Assembly: GCF_018294505.1 (NCBI RefSeq)
Contig: NC_057810.1
Location: 708,238,336-708,302,335 of the forward strand
DNA length: 64,000 nt
Reading direction: 5' to 3'
DNA from: Triticum aestivum
Taxonomy: Eukaryota; Streptophyta; Magnoliopsida; Poales; Poaceae
Shown here: positions 1-11,748 of the stretch, piece by piece
How positions within the stretch are numbered: position 1 is the first letter of the stretch
Layout: each line of letters starts with the position of its first letter
The notes under the pieces: model-generated
The model's input: only the letters and a program-made list of their open reading frames with translations
What the model was told of the DNA's origin: nothing
The model's database searches: none
Made by a program: the position numbers and the translations under genes

Positions 1-1039
1 GTCCTGTTGTCATTGCCAGCATACAGATACCATGGGCAACCATCTTCACAAACTGCTTCAAGTCTCCTCTTGTCATTCTTTAACTTCTTGATCTGCACTC
101 TGTTTCTAACTGAATATGCAGTCAGTGCATGTCTTAACTCAACCACATCAGCAAATACCATCCCTACTTTAAACACAGGGCAAATCATGTCCACCTTTGC
201 ATTGAAAGCTTTAAACTTGTACCTAAGTTCATCTGCTTCTTCAGTTGATAGGTTGAGATCTTCATCCTCAAGGAAATATTCAGGCTCCACATCATCCTCA
301 TCCTGATCTGCTTCTTCATCAACATCAAAGTCAATGTTGTCATCATACAGATCATCATCACCATCATCTATGTCATAGTCACTGTCACTGAAATCAGAAT
401 CTGATACAACTACATCTTCAATAACTGTTTCTCCATCTTCAGTTAGCATGTTCTGCTCAGCACCCTCCGTAAGCAAACTCTGTGGGTCTGTTCCAATTGG
501 TGCAATATCTAACAAGGGATCTTCAGTTAGCATGTTCTGCTCAGCACCCTTAATAAGCAAATTCTCTGGGTCTGTTCCATTTGCTGCAATCTCTGACAAA
601 GGATCTTCTACAAAGACTGAAACTAGGCTATGGGAAGGGGATGCACTTGCTGCTTCAAAACTTGTGCACACCAAGTCAGACCTAAAGTTGCTGATGAAAT
701 CTGTATGGTCAACCTGCACTACAAGCACCTTATGCTCAGCACTGGCTCTGATCATATGCTGCACATCCTCATCACTGCTAATTCTGATCAACCCATCTGA
801 GATTGGTTTATTTGGTTTGCTGAAGTAGATGATGTGCTCACTCACAGGATATCCCAACCAAGCCAAGTGTTGTTCAAGGAATGCATAACATAAAGTGCCA
901 GAGTCAACAAAGTCTAACACCTCAACAGAAGGGCTCCAGTACTCCAGGTTTGTGATTAGGCCACAGAAAATTCCACCATGCTCAAGTTCCAGTGTAAAAA
1001 ATGGACTGCCCACCTTTTCTCCATTTGCTGCATCACACA
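1..1039 (-). CDS. MuDR-type (MULE) transposase, N-terminal part, truncated by window edge
   Basis: Read on the minus strand, one open frame runs from about 1039 to the window edge without a stop. It begins with a PB1-like N-terminal domain (LEHGGIFCG, then EYWSPSVEVLDF and GYPVSEHIIYF, about 1010-680). A duplicated acidic linker and a strongly Asp/Glu-rich stretch (SDSDFSDSDYDIDDGDDD) follow at about 610-260. The end is the MuDR DNA-binding domain (VFKVGMVFADVVELRHALTA, then RRLEAVCEDGCPWYLY, about 180-10). This order is that of autonomous plant Mutator-like transposases, which bind terminal inverted repeats and cut and paste the element. The catalytic DDE domain would lie beyond base 1. An acceptor-like AAAACAG just upstream of 1039 suggests an earlier exon; the start codon is not resolved. 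The frame is intact as far as it can be seen. Confidence 0.8.
442..609 (-). repeat. 84-bp tandem duplication inside the MULE transposase
   Basis: Two imperfect copies (442-525 and 526-609) start with GTTAGCATGTTCTGCTCAGC. The period of 84 is 28 codons, so the frame is kept and the protein carries GAEQNMLTEDPL-type units twice, just before the acidic region. Confidence 0.8.
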
Positions 1040-1700
1040 CTGTTTTCAATACAAAGATGCATCAGTTCATAAACAAATAGTCAGTTAACTGAATATTCAG
1101 TTAACTGAATAAATTAGTCAATTGCATAACATACTTGAACAACAGTAAAAGATTAACTGAACCATGATCAAGTTCCAATGTAAAGGATTCAGTTAACTAC
1201 AGTTGTTCACCAGACGAGCAGAATACAGGCTACAACAGCAAGATAAGGCATTAACATCTAACTTGTCCGCCATAAACCCTAGCTATCGTGTCGAACCCAA
1301 ACCTAAATTCATCGGCTGAAACCCTAGCTTCACTTCGCAATACATGACCCTACTCAAATCACACCACTAGACGACCCCGATTCGAGCAAAAATGTACGAG
1401 ATTCGAGCTGCAAACGGCGGGGCGACGAGCTCAGAGCTCAGAGGAGTAAAGCAGAGGAGAGGAGAGGGAGGAAAAGAAAACAGAGAGACGGGGCGTCGAG
1501 CTCACAGTAATCAGGAGGGAATGCTCCGAACGGCCGGACGAGATGAGCAGATGCCGGTGCCTCCACGCCGCCGTTCGCCGGCGGCAACGACGCCTGGGAC
1601 GCTGACGTCACCATCGCCCCGCCAGCCCGTGAGCTCTGTCGCCCCGACAGCGACCAAGTGAACCCTCTCGAACGGACGTCAACTGGAATCCGACAGATTT
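1040..1700 (-). other. Probable 5' leader / first exon region of the MULE
   Basis: This holds the presumed intron, leader and promoter of the transposase. Candidate starts on the minus strand are an ATG at 1273 (reads MADKLDVNALSC) and an ATG near 1618 in GC-rich sequence. I could not choose between them because no donor site fits clearly. Confidence 0.3.
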
Positions 1701-2240
1701 AATTCAGGTGGGGGGTACTGCGGGTTGAATGAGTGAAACGGCAGGGGGGTTTGTGCAAAACTACAGGCGCTGACCGGGCCGGCCACTTGGCAGCCAATTG
1801 GCGAGCTATGATTGGCCTGGGACTAAAACATCACATTGGTTGCAAGTTGGGGTATGAGTTGGTCTAGTTTTGCAAGTTTGGGACTAGATCATCACATTGG
1901 GTGCAAGTTAGGGTACCTGGGGTGCTATTACCTCTTTTTTTTTCTTTAGACCAGCCTTGACAAAACACCATCTGTTTCTACAAAAAAAAACATTACAGTT
2001 GACATTTCCTTTATTGACGTATTCTTATTCGGCCAATCAAATACACTCACGGAACTCTACGGATATGTGATACACAAGTTTACAAAAGGAGAGAACATTA
2101 CATTACACCACGCTTTCAGTTCTCCAGCCTCAGGAGAAAATTGCGCTGATTAAAAGGAGACCAGTGAACACTAAAATCAACCTTCTACCAACCGCATAAC
2201 CACACGGGGGAAATAAACAGTCGCATAACCGCTTTACATC
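1701..2240. other. Intergenic between MULE and acetyl-CoA synthetase gene
   Basis: No gene is visible. An imperfect direct repeat with period 61 (ATCACATTGG...TGCAAGTT units starting near 1822 and 1883) may belong to the terminal region of the MULE. The right part should contain the 3' UTR of the minus-strand acetyl-CoA synthetase gene. Confidence 0.4.
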
Positions 2241-5200
2241 CTAGCAATCTTTGAGCGCGATCAGCTGGTCGACGACGCCGGGGTCGGCGAGGGTGCTTAT
2301 GTCGCCGAGCTCGTCCAGCTGCTTCGCGGCGATCTTGCGCAGGATCCTGCGCATGATCTTGCCGCTGCGGGTCTTGGGGAGCCCCGGCGCCCAGTGGATC
2401 CTGTCTGGCGCTGCAAATGCCCCGATCTGGCACGCAGGAAAAAAAACACGCATGAATGACAGGCAGCAAACAGCATTGAAGGAGCTCAGTTGCCCGTGTT
2501 TTAATTCTTTGATGTGTCTTCCTAGCCAACATAAGATTGACAGTACCTAGTCTGGAGCATGTTCATCTGGCTAACAAAGAGTGTTGCTAACTAATTTGCC
2601 TGAACTACAAGCCTCGTTATAATAGCTGGTGAAGTGTTTATTGTAGAATCGGGCACCTTCGCAATTTGTTTTGGGATTGGCCAGAACTCACTTTGTTCTA
2701 AACAATTTTGGCATGCTGAATAGACAAATTTTAAGCATCGGATTGCATACTTCCATGTAAGGGCGGAATTTTATTTTCTGATCGTGTAAATCGCTTTTGA
2801 ATGAAGATGTGAAACATCCAGAAGCATCACGAAAATACCTGAGTGCGGACTTTTGCTATGAGGCTCTTTCGTAGTTCTTCACTGTAAGGAACGCCATCCA
2901 CCAAAGTTACAAAAGCATATATTCCCTGACCTTTGACCTGAAGTACTTCTTTTATTAGGAATTTGGAGCAGATAATATGACAATAAGAACTGTATATGAT
3001 GGGATAGAAAATATAACAGAAGTGCAGGGAAGGTTAGATGAAGTATCGGTGGGCCATACCTCATGCTCAACACCAACAACAGCGGCCTCTGCACACTGTG
3101 GATGCGAAACCAAAGCAGACTCAACCTCTGCTGTGCCAATTCGATGCCCACTACATATTCAAATGTGCAAGATAACTCAGTTGTAGCATAACAATATGCA
3201 ACAGCCACATACTGAACTGAATTTCTAGCAAACAACAAATGAACCAAATAAGCAGCTTACCTAACGTTGATAACATCATCTACTCTTCCAGTAAGCCAGT
3301 GGTAACCATCTTTGTCCCTGACATGAAAATATTATTTGCTGCGCTTTTAGAGAGGTAATCTATATTGCGTAAAACTGAAATACGCTTGGATCTCATGCCC
3401 TGTTGATGGAAATAACTCAACAAGTTACCTGCTGCAACCATCACCAGTAAAATAGTAGCCAGCAAATGGCTTGAAGTATGTGGTCTCATATCTGTCATGA
3501 TCTCCATAGAGGGTCCGGAAAGCCCCAGGCCATGATTTTTTAATGCAAAGATATCCACTACATTCTCCTTCAATCTCCTGTCCTTTCTCATCAACAATGA
3601 CCGGCTGTAAACCGTACAAATAGTAATGAGTATTTGATAAAATGCATGGCTGTATTCTGTATTTCACAGGTAGATTGTGTTTACCTGCACACCAAAGAAA
3701 GGAAATGTTGCAGAACCCGGTTTCTGAGGCCAAGCACCAGGTAAAGGAGTCATCTGCAGAGAGCATTTACAACAGTTAATTTTGCGATTGGTCGCTTTAT
3801 CGTCCCTTGAAATAGAAATATGAGAAGTGCCGGCTATTAAAAGGCACTTACCATGAAGCCACCAGTTTCAGTCTGCCACCAAGTGTCTGATATGGGGCAC
3901 TTTGAATCCCCAACAACATTGTAGAACCATCTGAAATGAAGTAAAACACGCATGAGAACAACCTCTTATAAGTGTCCTGGATAGTATTACTCTTTAACAC
4001 TTGTTAACTTATCCATGTACCTCCATGCACTAGGATTAATTGGCTCACCAACGCTTCCCAGGACTCGGAGAGATTTTCGAGAGTAGCGTGTAACATACTG
4101 CAAAAGCATATCATGCAATAAGTAAAAAAAAGAACATCCACACCAAACATACATATAAAAAAGGTTTACAGAGTGACCACTATGATTTTTTTTATGCTAT
4201 CCAAATCATATTACAGCCGGTGTGTTTTATTTTCAGTGTTTCATATTTGTAGTCTCCTGGTTCGATTCTTTCCAACCATCATTGGCAATAAATAGCTCGC
4301 TGTGGTTGTTCCGTAAAAAAAATTCATGGAATCCGATAGTTAAGAGCTCAATCTTGGAGAACAAGTGTTTATCGATTAATCACTAAATCTAATAGTTTTG
4401 CACAGTAGAAACAGCTCGAGAATCTTCCGGTTGATAAGTCATACGAGCTTCTTAGCAACTTAAGCAACTAAATATGTAATAAGCAGTGAGTGAATTATTG
4501 GTATGTTATGTTAGGTTGACTGGGTTGTCAGATGCAGATATATCGATATAAAAGCAGACAAACTCCAAAGCACACGCTTCCAACAACCAACGGACAGTTC
4601 AATTCGTGTTTACTAGAACCAGCTGTTTGGCAAATGTTGAGATCTAGTGAACCGTAAAAATTGAGAGAATATTGAACTTGATGGTTGATTTGCAATCATT
4701 TAAGATTTTAATTAGACGACTTAGAATAGTGAATAGTTCTTCCCTCCATTCAAGACAACCAGATTGACAGACTTGAGCATAGTAGGGGTCTTAAACACAA
4801 TGCCATCCAGCATCAATGGCTTGTTCACATTACTGGGAGCTGGCTTAAAGAACATCATGCATACCTCATCACCATCACGCATGAGTGAACGGACGAGTGT
4901 TGGCGCGGTATAAAATATCGACACCTTGTACTTGTCCACAATGTCCCAGCACCGACCAGCATCAGGGTAGTTCGGAGTCTACATGTACATGATTCAATGG
5001 CATATTTAGGCATAGTACAATTAAAATCAAGCCCCACACAAATTATCGAAGCAAACAAATTGAGTTTTAAGAAATACATACAACAAGTACAATTTCTAAA
5101 CATAAAAGTCTAGTGGATTGTTATGAATTGTCAGGCAAAAGGATACGTCAAACATAATGACAACCCCGAAAACATAAAACCACTGAATTTTCTTCCATTC

Positions 5201-7603
5201 ATCAAATTTGGATTGAGCTGACAGAACTTCACAATATCCTAACTAGAAAAGCTTTTAGAAATATATACCCCTTCAAAAACAAGAACTGCAGCTCCATTCA
5301 GGAGTGGGCCATATGTCACATAGCTATGTCCAGTAATCCAGCCACAGTCCGCAGTGCACCTGATGCCAACAAACAATGGAAGGTATAAGGGAAAACAGCA
5401 ATTTCTATTAGTAGTTCCCAAACAAAGGACATGCTTTATATTCATATAAGTCAAAAACAAATCTTCTGTTTACCAGTATATGTCTGTTGGCTTGTAATCA
5501 AAAGCATACTTAAATGTTGTTGCAGTATACACCATATAGCCCCCAGAAGTATGCATAACACCCTACAAATTTATTAACAGAGATTAATACTCGAGTAACG
5601 TGATAACAGGATAACCCGGTGTAGCTTAAAGTACCTTTGGTTTTCCGGTGCTGCCACTCGTGTACAAAAGAAACAATGGATCCTCCGCATCCACCCATTC
5701 CACATCACACTTGGTAGGAAAATTGGTCACAACATCCTGAAAGATATGTCCAAGGAACAATGGTTAATTGATATTTGCTGTTATTTGAGGATGCAAGCCT
5801 GCCCTGAAATACAGGATGCATATTGGAAATGTTGACAAGTTGCTGTTGAAGGGGAAAAAATTCACCTGCCACCAAACATCTCTTCCCACTTGCCATTTTG
5901 TGTCTTGCCTCTTCATTACAGACTGGTTTTCATATGTCAAACAAATACCTGCTCAGCACAACAGTAGTGACTAGTCAAAATCAGCAAACCACATATTGAC
6001 AGCATTCAGTTATATACGAATCTGTCAATGATCTGTAAGTCATCATAAATACTGATCCCATTGTCCACCACTGACAATATATAGATCTGACCATAATTTT
6101 CACAATAACACAACATTAAACCCCGTAATGGCAAGCGTGAGTGTTGCCACGGAAGCCCAACAACAGCTCAAATTGTCTATGCAGTACAGAAGTCAATCCT
6201 AGTACATACCTACAGAGAATCCATTCTTCTCACTTTCCACCAGAGCAGCATCCACTATATCTTTGAGAAGAATGGGCTTGGGCCCCCTTTTCACGGCATT
6301 GCAAGTGAGCACAAGCTTAGGCTTGCAATCAACGATCCTTTGGGCCAGCGAATCCGCAGAGAAGCCAGCAAACACAACCTGAAGGGAAATTTGGGGTGCA
6401 TCGCATCATAAACGCAAACAGGACCAACCAGGATAACAAATGGAGCTTGCAGTTGCAGTGCTTACCGAATGGACAGCGCCGATACGGGCACATGCAAGCA
6501 TGGCAATGGGAAGCTCCAGCAGCATCGGTAAGTAGATGATTACAGCATCCCCCTTGCCGACACCAACACTCTTCAAGTAATTGGCAAGCTAGCAGAAAGC
6601 ATAAAACAACAAATTTAGATTCAGCACCTTCCCCAAACCTCCAAGACCAAGAGCATCGACGTCCCATGGCACATTATTATCCATTCACAAAACAATCAGA
6701 TATAGGCATATGCATCATTACCTGGCAAACCTTCTCCAGGAGCTCAGAATAGGTGAGCTTTCCATCCTGACCGGGCTCGTTCCCCTCCCAGTACATTGCA
6801 ATCTTGTCCCCACTCCCAGCCTCGACGTTGCGGTCGACGGCATTGTAGCATATGTTGGTTTTGCCCCCTTTGAACCACTGGCCAAGACCAAGAACCATCA
6901 CATGATTCACAGTCTCCAGAAATGCTAAAATTCAGTCAACAGCCATCACCAGAAGACACCTACACTGATGTGGACGGGGCCCTTGCTGACGTCGAGGTTC
7001 TCGGAGCAGACCTCGCTGGGGTTCCACTTCTCCTTCCAGTAGAAGGCGTCGGCGATCTCCGACCAGAACCCGGCCGGGTCCTTGATGGACCTCTCGTACA
7101 TCTCCTTGTACTGCGCCACACACCAAGAGAGATCACAATCATCTTTAAGAAAACGCAGCAGGAAAGGAATGAAGCACTGAAATCAAGATGATTGCATCCT
7201 AGCACTGTTGCTATCTCTGTGTACGATCTGTCGGTAGAACATAAACTCAGCAATGTCCCTGTCTTGCTGACTTTTATCCGCCATGAGCCATGTCTTGATC
7301 ATGATCAGGACAAGACACTTTTGTGCTGAACTAAACGCCGCGGTTGATTGACAGCAAGCGAGCGATCGAGGAGCAGAGTATATATGTATGTACCTGCTTG
7401 GGGGAGGAGACGAGCGCGGAGGCGGAGAACTCGGCGCTGGGGAAGATGAGGTCGTGCTCCTCGTCGGCGAGCGACTCGCCGAGCACGACGGCGCTAATCC
7501 CGGAGATGGTCCCGGCGCCGGAGGGCAGCTCGGACATGGACTCGACGTGCCGGAGCTTGTCCGGCGTCCCGCCCGCCTGCTGGCCCGCGGTGGCGGCGCC
7601 CAT
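2241..7603 (-). CDS. ACS: Acetyl-CoA synthetase (AMP-forming), complete 18-exon gene
   Basis: It activates acetate with ATP and CoA to acetyl-CoA through acetyl-AMP. Exons in coding order: 7603-7394, 7110-6964, 6877-6722, 6588-6466, 6378-6210, 5948-5866, 5736-5635, 5562-5474, 5359-5269, 4978-4865, 4097-4021, 3930-3852, 3753-3685, 3604-3429, 3317-3261, 3150-3060, 2937-2839, 2426-2241. All introns are GT-AG, phases match, and the sum is 2118 bp (705 residues plus stop), the usual plant ACS length. Motifs: P-loop-like [59 protein letters not shown], and C-terminal [11 protein letters not shown] with the lysine that is acetylated in this family. The ATG at 7603 is the first in-frame Met of exon 1. 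No frameshift or stop is seen, so it should be functional. Plant ACS is usually plastidic, but exon 1 shows no obvious transit peptide. Confidence 0.96.
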
Positions 7604-8263
7604 GGCTGGCCCAGGCGGCGGCGGCAGGTCCGCGGAGGAGGGCACGGGGCAGGGGCGGGGGCGGGTGGAGGTGGGAGATGCGGCGAGATCCAGATCCGGG
7701 CGGGGGCGGGGGGCGGCAGCAGCGATGGCTGTATAAATAAACGATCTTTGAGCGGGGGCGAGAGCGATCCCTCGGCGATCTCCGAGCGCGAGCGGCGACT
7801 CCCCGCCCACCACCCTCTCTTCTCCCTCTCCTCCGCTGGCTGCTGGCTACCGGCCCAGTCGTGTGTTGACTTCCCTCCCTCCTCGCCACTGCCAGCCACG
7901 GAGGGGATAGCGACCGGCGGAACGGCCAGCAGTAAAATATTGGCAGGTAGGGGGTGGCGATGCGCGGCTGGACGGGCCGGCGGCTTAGCTAAGCCGCCGG
8001 TCAGCGGCAGCGGCGACACCCGCTCCACGTGACCCCGGAGCCGCGGCGGGTGGCGCGCGGGTTGGTGTGATGAGCGGCTTGGGTCGGGTTGGGTTGCATT
8101 GCAACTAGGCGCGACCACGACATGACGGCTTCAGGCGTGCTTGGAATTTGATTCAGCGGCTCCACGAGAAACATTCCTTTTCAGGCCGTGATGTGACTTG
8201 CCACCGAATAATTGGTCATTTCTTCCTTGATATTGATTCATGAATTAATCCCCTCGCCTCGCC
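7604..8263 (-). promoter_or_regulatory. Upstream region of the acetyl-CoA synthetase gene
   Basis: GC-rich sequence immediately 5' of the ACS start codon; it should carry the 5' UTR and core promoter. I see no convincing TATA box on the minus strand. The frame of exon 1 stays open up to about 7813 but has no ATG there. Confidence 0.35.
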
Positions 8264-8600
8264 GCCGGTGGCGGATCCCGGAATGGAAATTTACCGGGGC
8301 GACCAACGGCGGCGGAGCTTTGGGGTGCGACACCGTTGGTCGCTGGGTAAGGGGGGTCACCCTCTGCCCTGCCGTCGGAGACCCGAAATGGAAGTTTATT
8401 TGGGTGAACACCAACGGCGGAGCTCAATAATGTTTCGTTGCTGGCCGCTAGGTAAGGGAGGTCACCCTCTGCCCTGCCGTCGGAGACCCGAAATGAAAGT
8501 TTATCTGGGTGAACACCAACGGCGGAGCTCAATGATGTTTCGTTGCTGGCTGCTAGGTAAGGGGGTTACTTTGCTCCGCCGTTGGAGATCCGGGGCGGCC
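8264..8600. repeat. About 105-bp tandem repeat, three units plus a partial
   Basis: Units start near 8264, 8371, 8476 and 8578 with GCCGTCGGAGACCCGAAATG-like sequence and contain GGTAAGGGGGGTCACCCTCT and CACCAACGGCGGAGCTCA. Periods are 107, 105 and 102. A plus-strand frame (8268-8693) reads through and gives 35-residue repeats (GKGGHPLPCRRRPEM), but I have no support for it being a protein. Confidence 0.8.
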
Positions 8601-10036
8601 GCCCTTGCTTGCCCCAGTGCCGGGATCATCACTGCCCTCACTTATCATGTTCGGCCTAGCCATTGGATAATGAAATTCAAAATGTGTCGTTGAAAGAAAA
8701 GTGTTGTTGGTCTGAAAAAACATACATTTTCACTTATTTAAATTTGAAAAGTTGCAGAATAATTGTACATGACAACGGTAGAAAAACATGGTGTGGCCCA
8801 CTTGTGAGCTGTGCAACAACCACACGACGAGCGCTCGTGTTCCTTTGTTTAGCTGAGGCTTATTCGGCTTAAAAGTTTTTCATGAAAATTATAGAGGACT
8901 TAGAAATTCCAGCTATATTGGTCTTTTGATTTGTAGGCTTAAATATATTTTTCTTTTTGTTCTATGGGATTAAAAAATCCCTAAGGTTTCCTTTTAAATA
9001 CAATTCATAAGAAATTAGCTTCCACTCAAACACCTTGAAAAATATGACTTGCTTTTTCTGTGGCACGATCAAATCAATCAAAATCCTATAGCATTGAATG
9101 GGCATGACATCCCAATACTAAGTCTAAGTTTTTGATAGAAATTTTGTTTATAATTCAGCTTTACGCTTTTTCTTATGAAAACATTAAAAAGCAAGCAAAG
9201 CAAAGAAATAAGTATGATGTTTTTATATGGAGGTTTGGTTCATTCGATGTGACGGCAACGCAAGCAGCAACAACAACAACAACATGGGGCAGAAGTACCA
9301 ACAACAATGCCAAGGCTGTGACCCTCTTGTTAATTGGGACTAACCATACAATGTTTGGTGAGATCTAGCTACCGCTCTGTTTGTAAGCGTCTCTTTCATG
9401 TACTCCTACTTGACAGCCCAATGATAAGATAATAATGTCATCAGACCATTCACGTATACAAAAAGGTTGTGAGTGTAGTCTAAGCATTGATCTGATCTAC
9501 CTAACGGTCCCACATTTTTTAGTTTTCGGTCCCACATTTTTTATGTTTTTAAAGCTACCAATATTTTCTTATAAACTGTAAAAGCACACTAATTTTTTAG
9601 AGAGAAAAAAAGCACGCTAATTTCGTACACCTATTTTTGCAGCGTTGTGAAAAGGCTCGAGACAAGTCTGTCTTTAAATTATGAAAATCGTCAATTGGCC
9701 ATGAATTATGGCGACCGACAACCCAACAACTTACCAAAGAAAGAAAACAGCTAATGCAACTTACGGAAGAAAGAGAACACCTACTAATAGACAAAGCCTA
9801 CAAATGGCATGTTCTTTGACAAAAACAAACACGCCGAAAACAGAAATAAAACATAGCTTGCAAAGTCGATGATGTCGTCCGCCACGATATACACAAACTG
9901 AAATACTATACTTTTAGTAGTATGACTTCACATGAGCCATTTAGCAGTGCAATTTCCTTGCCGATGAATGACCAGCGGATCAAGGACGAGGATTGAAATT
10001 GAGACGTGGAGAGAAGGAAGAAGAACACGAGGAAGG
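8601..10036. other. Gene-free, AT-rich stretch
   Basis: I see no supportable gene. It contains a short CAA microsatellite near 9267-9283 and a small local duplication of CGGTCCCACATTTTTTA near 9505-9545. Confidence 0.5.
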
Positions 10037-10044
10037 GAGTGATG

Positions 10045-10220
10045 CAGTGGCGGGCTAGCTCAGCCAGAGAGCCGGGGCAAAGTACACTATGCTCTAGTTT
10101 GTCAGCTGGTTGCCCCTACAAATGATGGTTAGTTGTACATTTACTGCTGTTGTTTAAGCTAGAGTCTGTGGCAGAGCCCGGGCAGCTGCCCCGGGTAGCC
10201 GGGAGGTGGCTCCGCCACTG
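10045..10220. mobile_element. hAT-type MITE, 176 bp, with 8-bp target duplication
   Basis: Terminal inverted repeats CAGTGGCGG (10045) and CCGCCACTG (ending 10220) are flanked on both sides by the same 8 bp, GAGTGATG (10037-10044 and 10221-10228). An 8-bp duplication and CAG...CTG termini are the hAT signature. There is no coding capacity, so it depends on a transposase elsewhere. Confidence 0.88.
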
Positions 10221-10228
10221 GAGTGATG

Positions 10229-10810
10229 TTTCTTCTCATTATAAACATTTTCGAGTGCTGTTTTTTCCACAACTGTCATTTTCATGATGAAGTTTTTCAA
10301 AAACTCCAAAAATATAGGAAAACGAGGAATTTTGAAGTTTTTTAAATGTTCACTAGCTTTTTTTAGAATCTTTTAACTGTTCATTAACAGAGGAGGACTT
10401 TCGGCTTACAACCGCACGGCCCAGTGCTTCAAAAAAAAAACATCCCGGCCCAAGGCCCGTGGAAGGCAAGGCAAGAGTTTTTTCAGCGAAAATCACGTAC
10501 GCAACGATTTATTCATCGCCGGTGCACTCCACAAACTGCTTGCTCGCTCTGGAAGTCTGGATTGAGGAGGCTTCTCTTCTGTGCCTGTGCCGTTGCTGGG
10601 TCCGGCGACGAGGATGGCGACGTCTGCCTTCTATCCAGCCGCCGGAATCATCTGCCGATGCGACGCGAAGCAAGCAACTGACCAACGGCCACGACGACAA
10701 CGATCGAGGACAGGCGGACCGATCATGCGGGCACCCATAGCCCCCAGGTTTCAGCTGTCGGCAGCCAGCCACGAGGCCGGAGTATCATATATTAGTACGG
10801 AAAAACTAAC
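10229..10810. other. Gene-free stretch between two transposons
   Basis: Short open frames overlap near 10424-10877 on both strands, but none carries a recognisable domain. I see nothing else. Confidence 0.4.
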
Positions 10811-11606
10811 GCCGACACGTGTGGGCGTTTGCAGATCGCCCACACGCCTTCATCACCACTCATTTTGCCACGTATGAATAGATGACATCAGCAGAAATTT
10901 TTTTAGTTTTCGGCTTAAAAATGTTTTATCTCCTAAATAAAAAAGCGAACTAAAAATCCGTTTTTACAGTTAAATCCGTCTCGACGAGATCTTTAAAACT
11001 AGACCCCATGTTGATATGTTTCAACGAATTTTTTTTTCCCAGAAGTTGCCATGATGTTTACACTATAGTTGCCATAGTGCTTAAACTAAAGTTGCCATGT
11101 GGCAATTTTAGTTTGTAGATCATGGCAATTTTAATTTTTTGATGATGGCATTTTGAGTACTTTGACCATGAAAATATTTTTTTTACTGAACCATGGCAAT
11201 TTTAAGTGCATGTATCATGGCAATTTTAGTTTATAGTGCATGGCAAGTCTAGTTTCTTAATTCTTCGTTTTTTAATATGTTAAAATTACTTTTAAATGTA
11301 AAAAAATAGTTGAAACATATCATGGCAACTTCAGTGTAAATATCATGGCAATTCATGTGCAATAAACATGGCAACTTTTAATTAAAAAAATTCGCCGAAA
11401 TATCGATATGAGATCTAGTTTTGAAGATCTCGTCGCGAGGGATTTAATGGTGAAAACGGATCTTCAATCGGATTTTTCATTTAAGAGATAAAACATTTTA
11501 AAAACTGAAAATCCGAAAAAATTCTCGCATGCATGCATGCGATGACGTGACAATCTATTTGCATTACAGACGTGTGGTGCGTCTCTTTTCTTGCCACACG
11601 TGTGGC
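10811..11606. mobile_element. Long-TIR fold-back element, probably Mutator-like, non-autonomous
   Basis: Outer ends are GCCGACACGTGTGGGCG and the inverse of GCCACACGTGTGG. Inside, about 150 bp on the left (for example ATGTTTTATCTCCTAAAT and GACGAGATCTTTAAAACTAGA) is repeated inverted on the right. The centre has many TTGCCATG or CATGGCAA motifs. There is no coding region. I could not find a convincing target duplication, so the exact ends are approximate. Confidence 0.7.
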
Positions 11607-11635
11607 AGTTATCGACGTCCTACTAGTATCATGTA

Positions 11636-11748
11636 CTCCCTCCGTCTGGAATTACTTGTCATCAAAATGGATGAAAATGAATGTATCTATAATTAAAATA
11701 CATCTATATACATCCATTGCAATGACAAGTATTTTCGGACGGAGGGAG
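11636..11748. mobile_element. Stowaway (Tc1/mariner) MITE, 113 bp
   Basis: Inverted ends CTCCCTCCGTC...ACTTGTC and GACAAGTATTTTCGGACGG...GGAG are flanked by TA on both sides (11634-11635 and 11749-11750). This is the standard Triticeae Stowaway structure. Confidence 0.93.

Noticed and set aside
7388..8118. Long frames on both strands around ACS exon 1
   Set aside because: They are products of GC-rich sequence; the exon 1 frame is fixed by splicing to exon 2 and the ACS reading.
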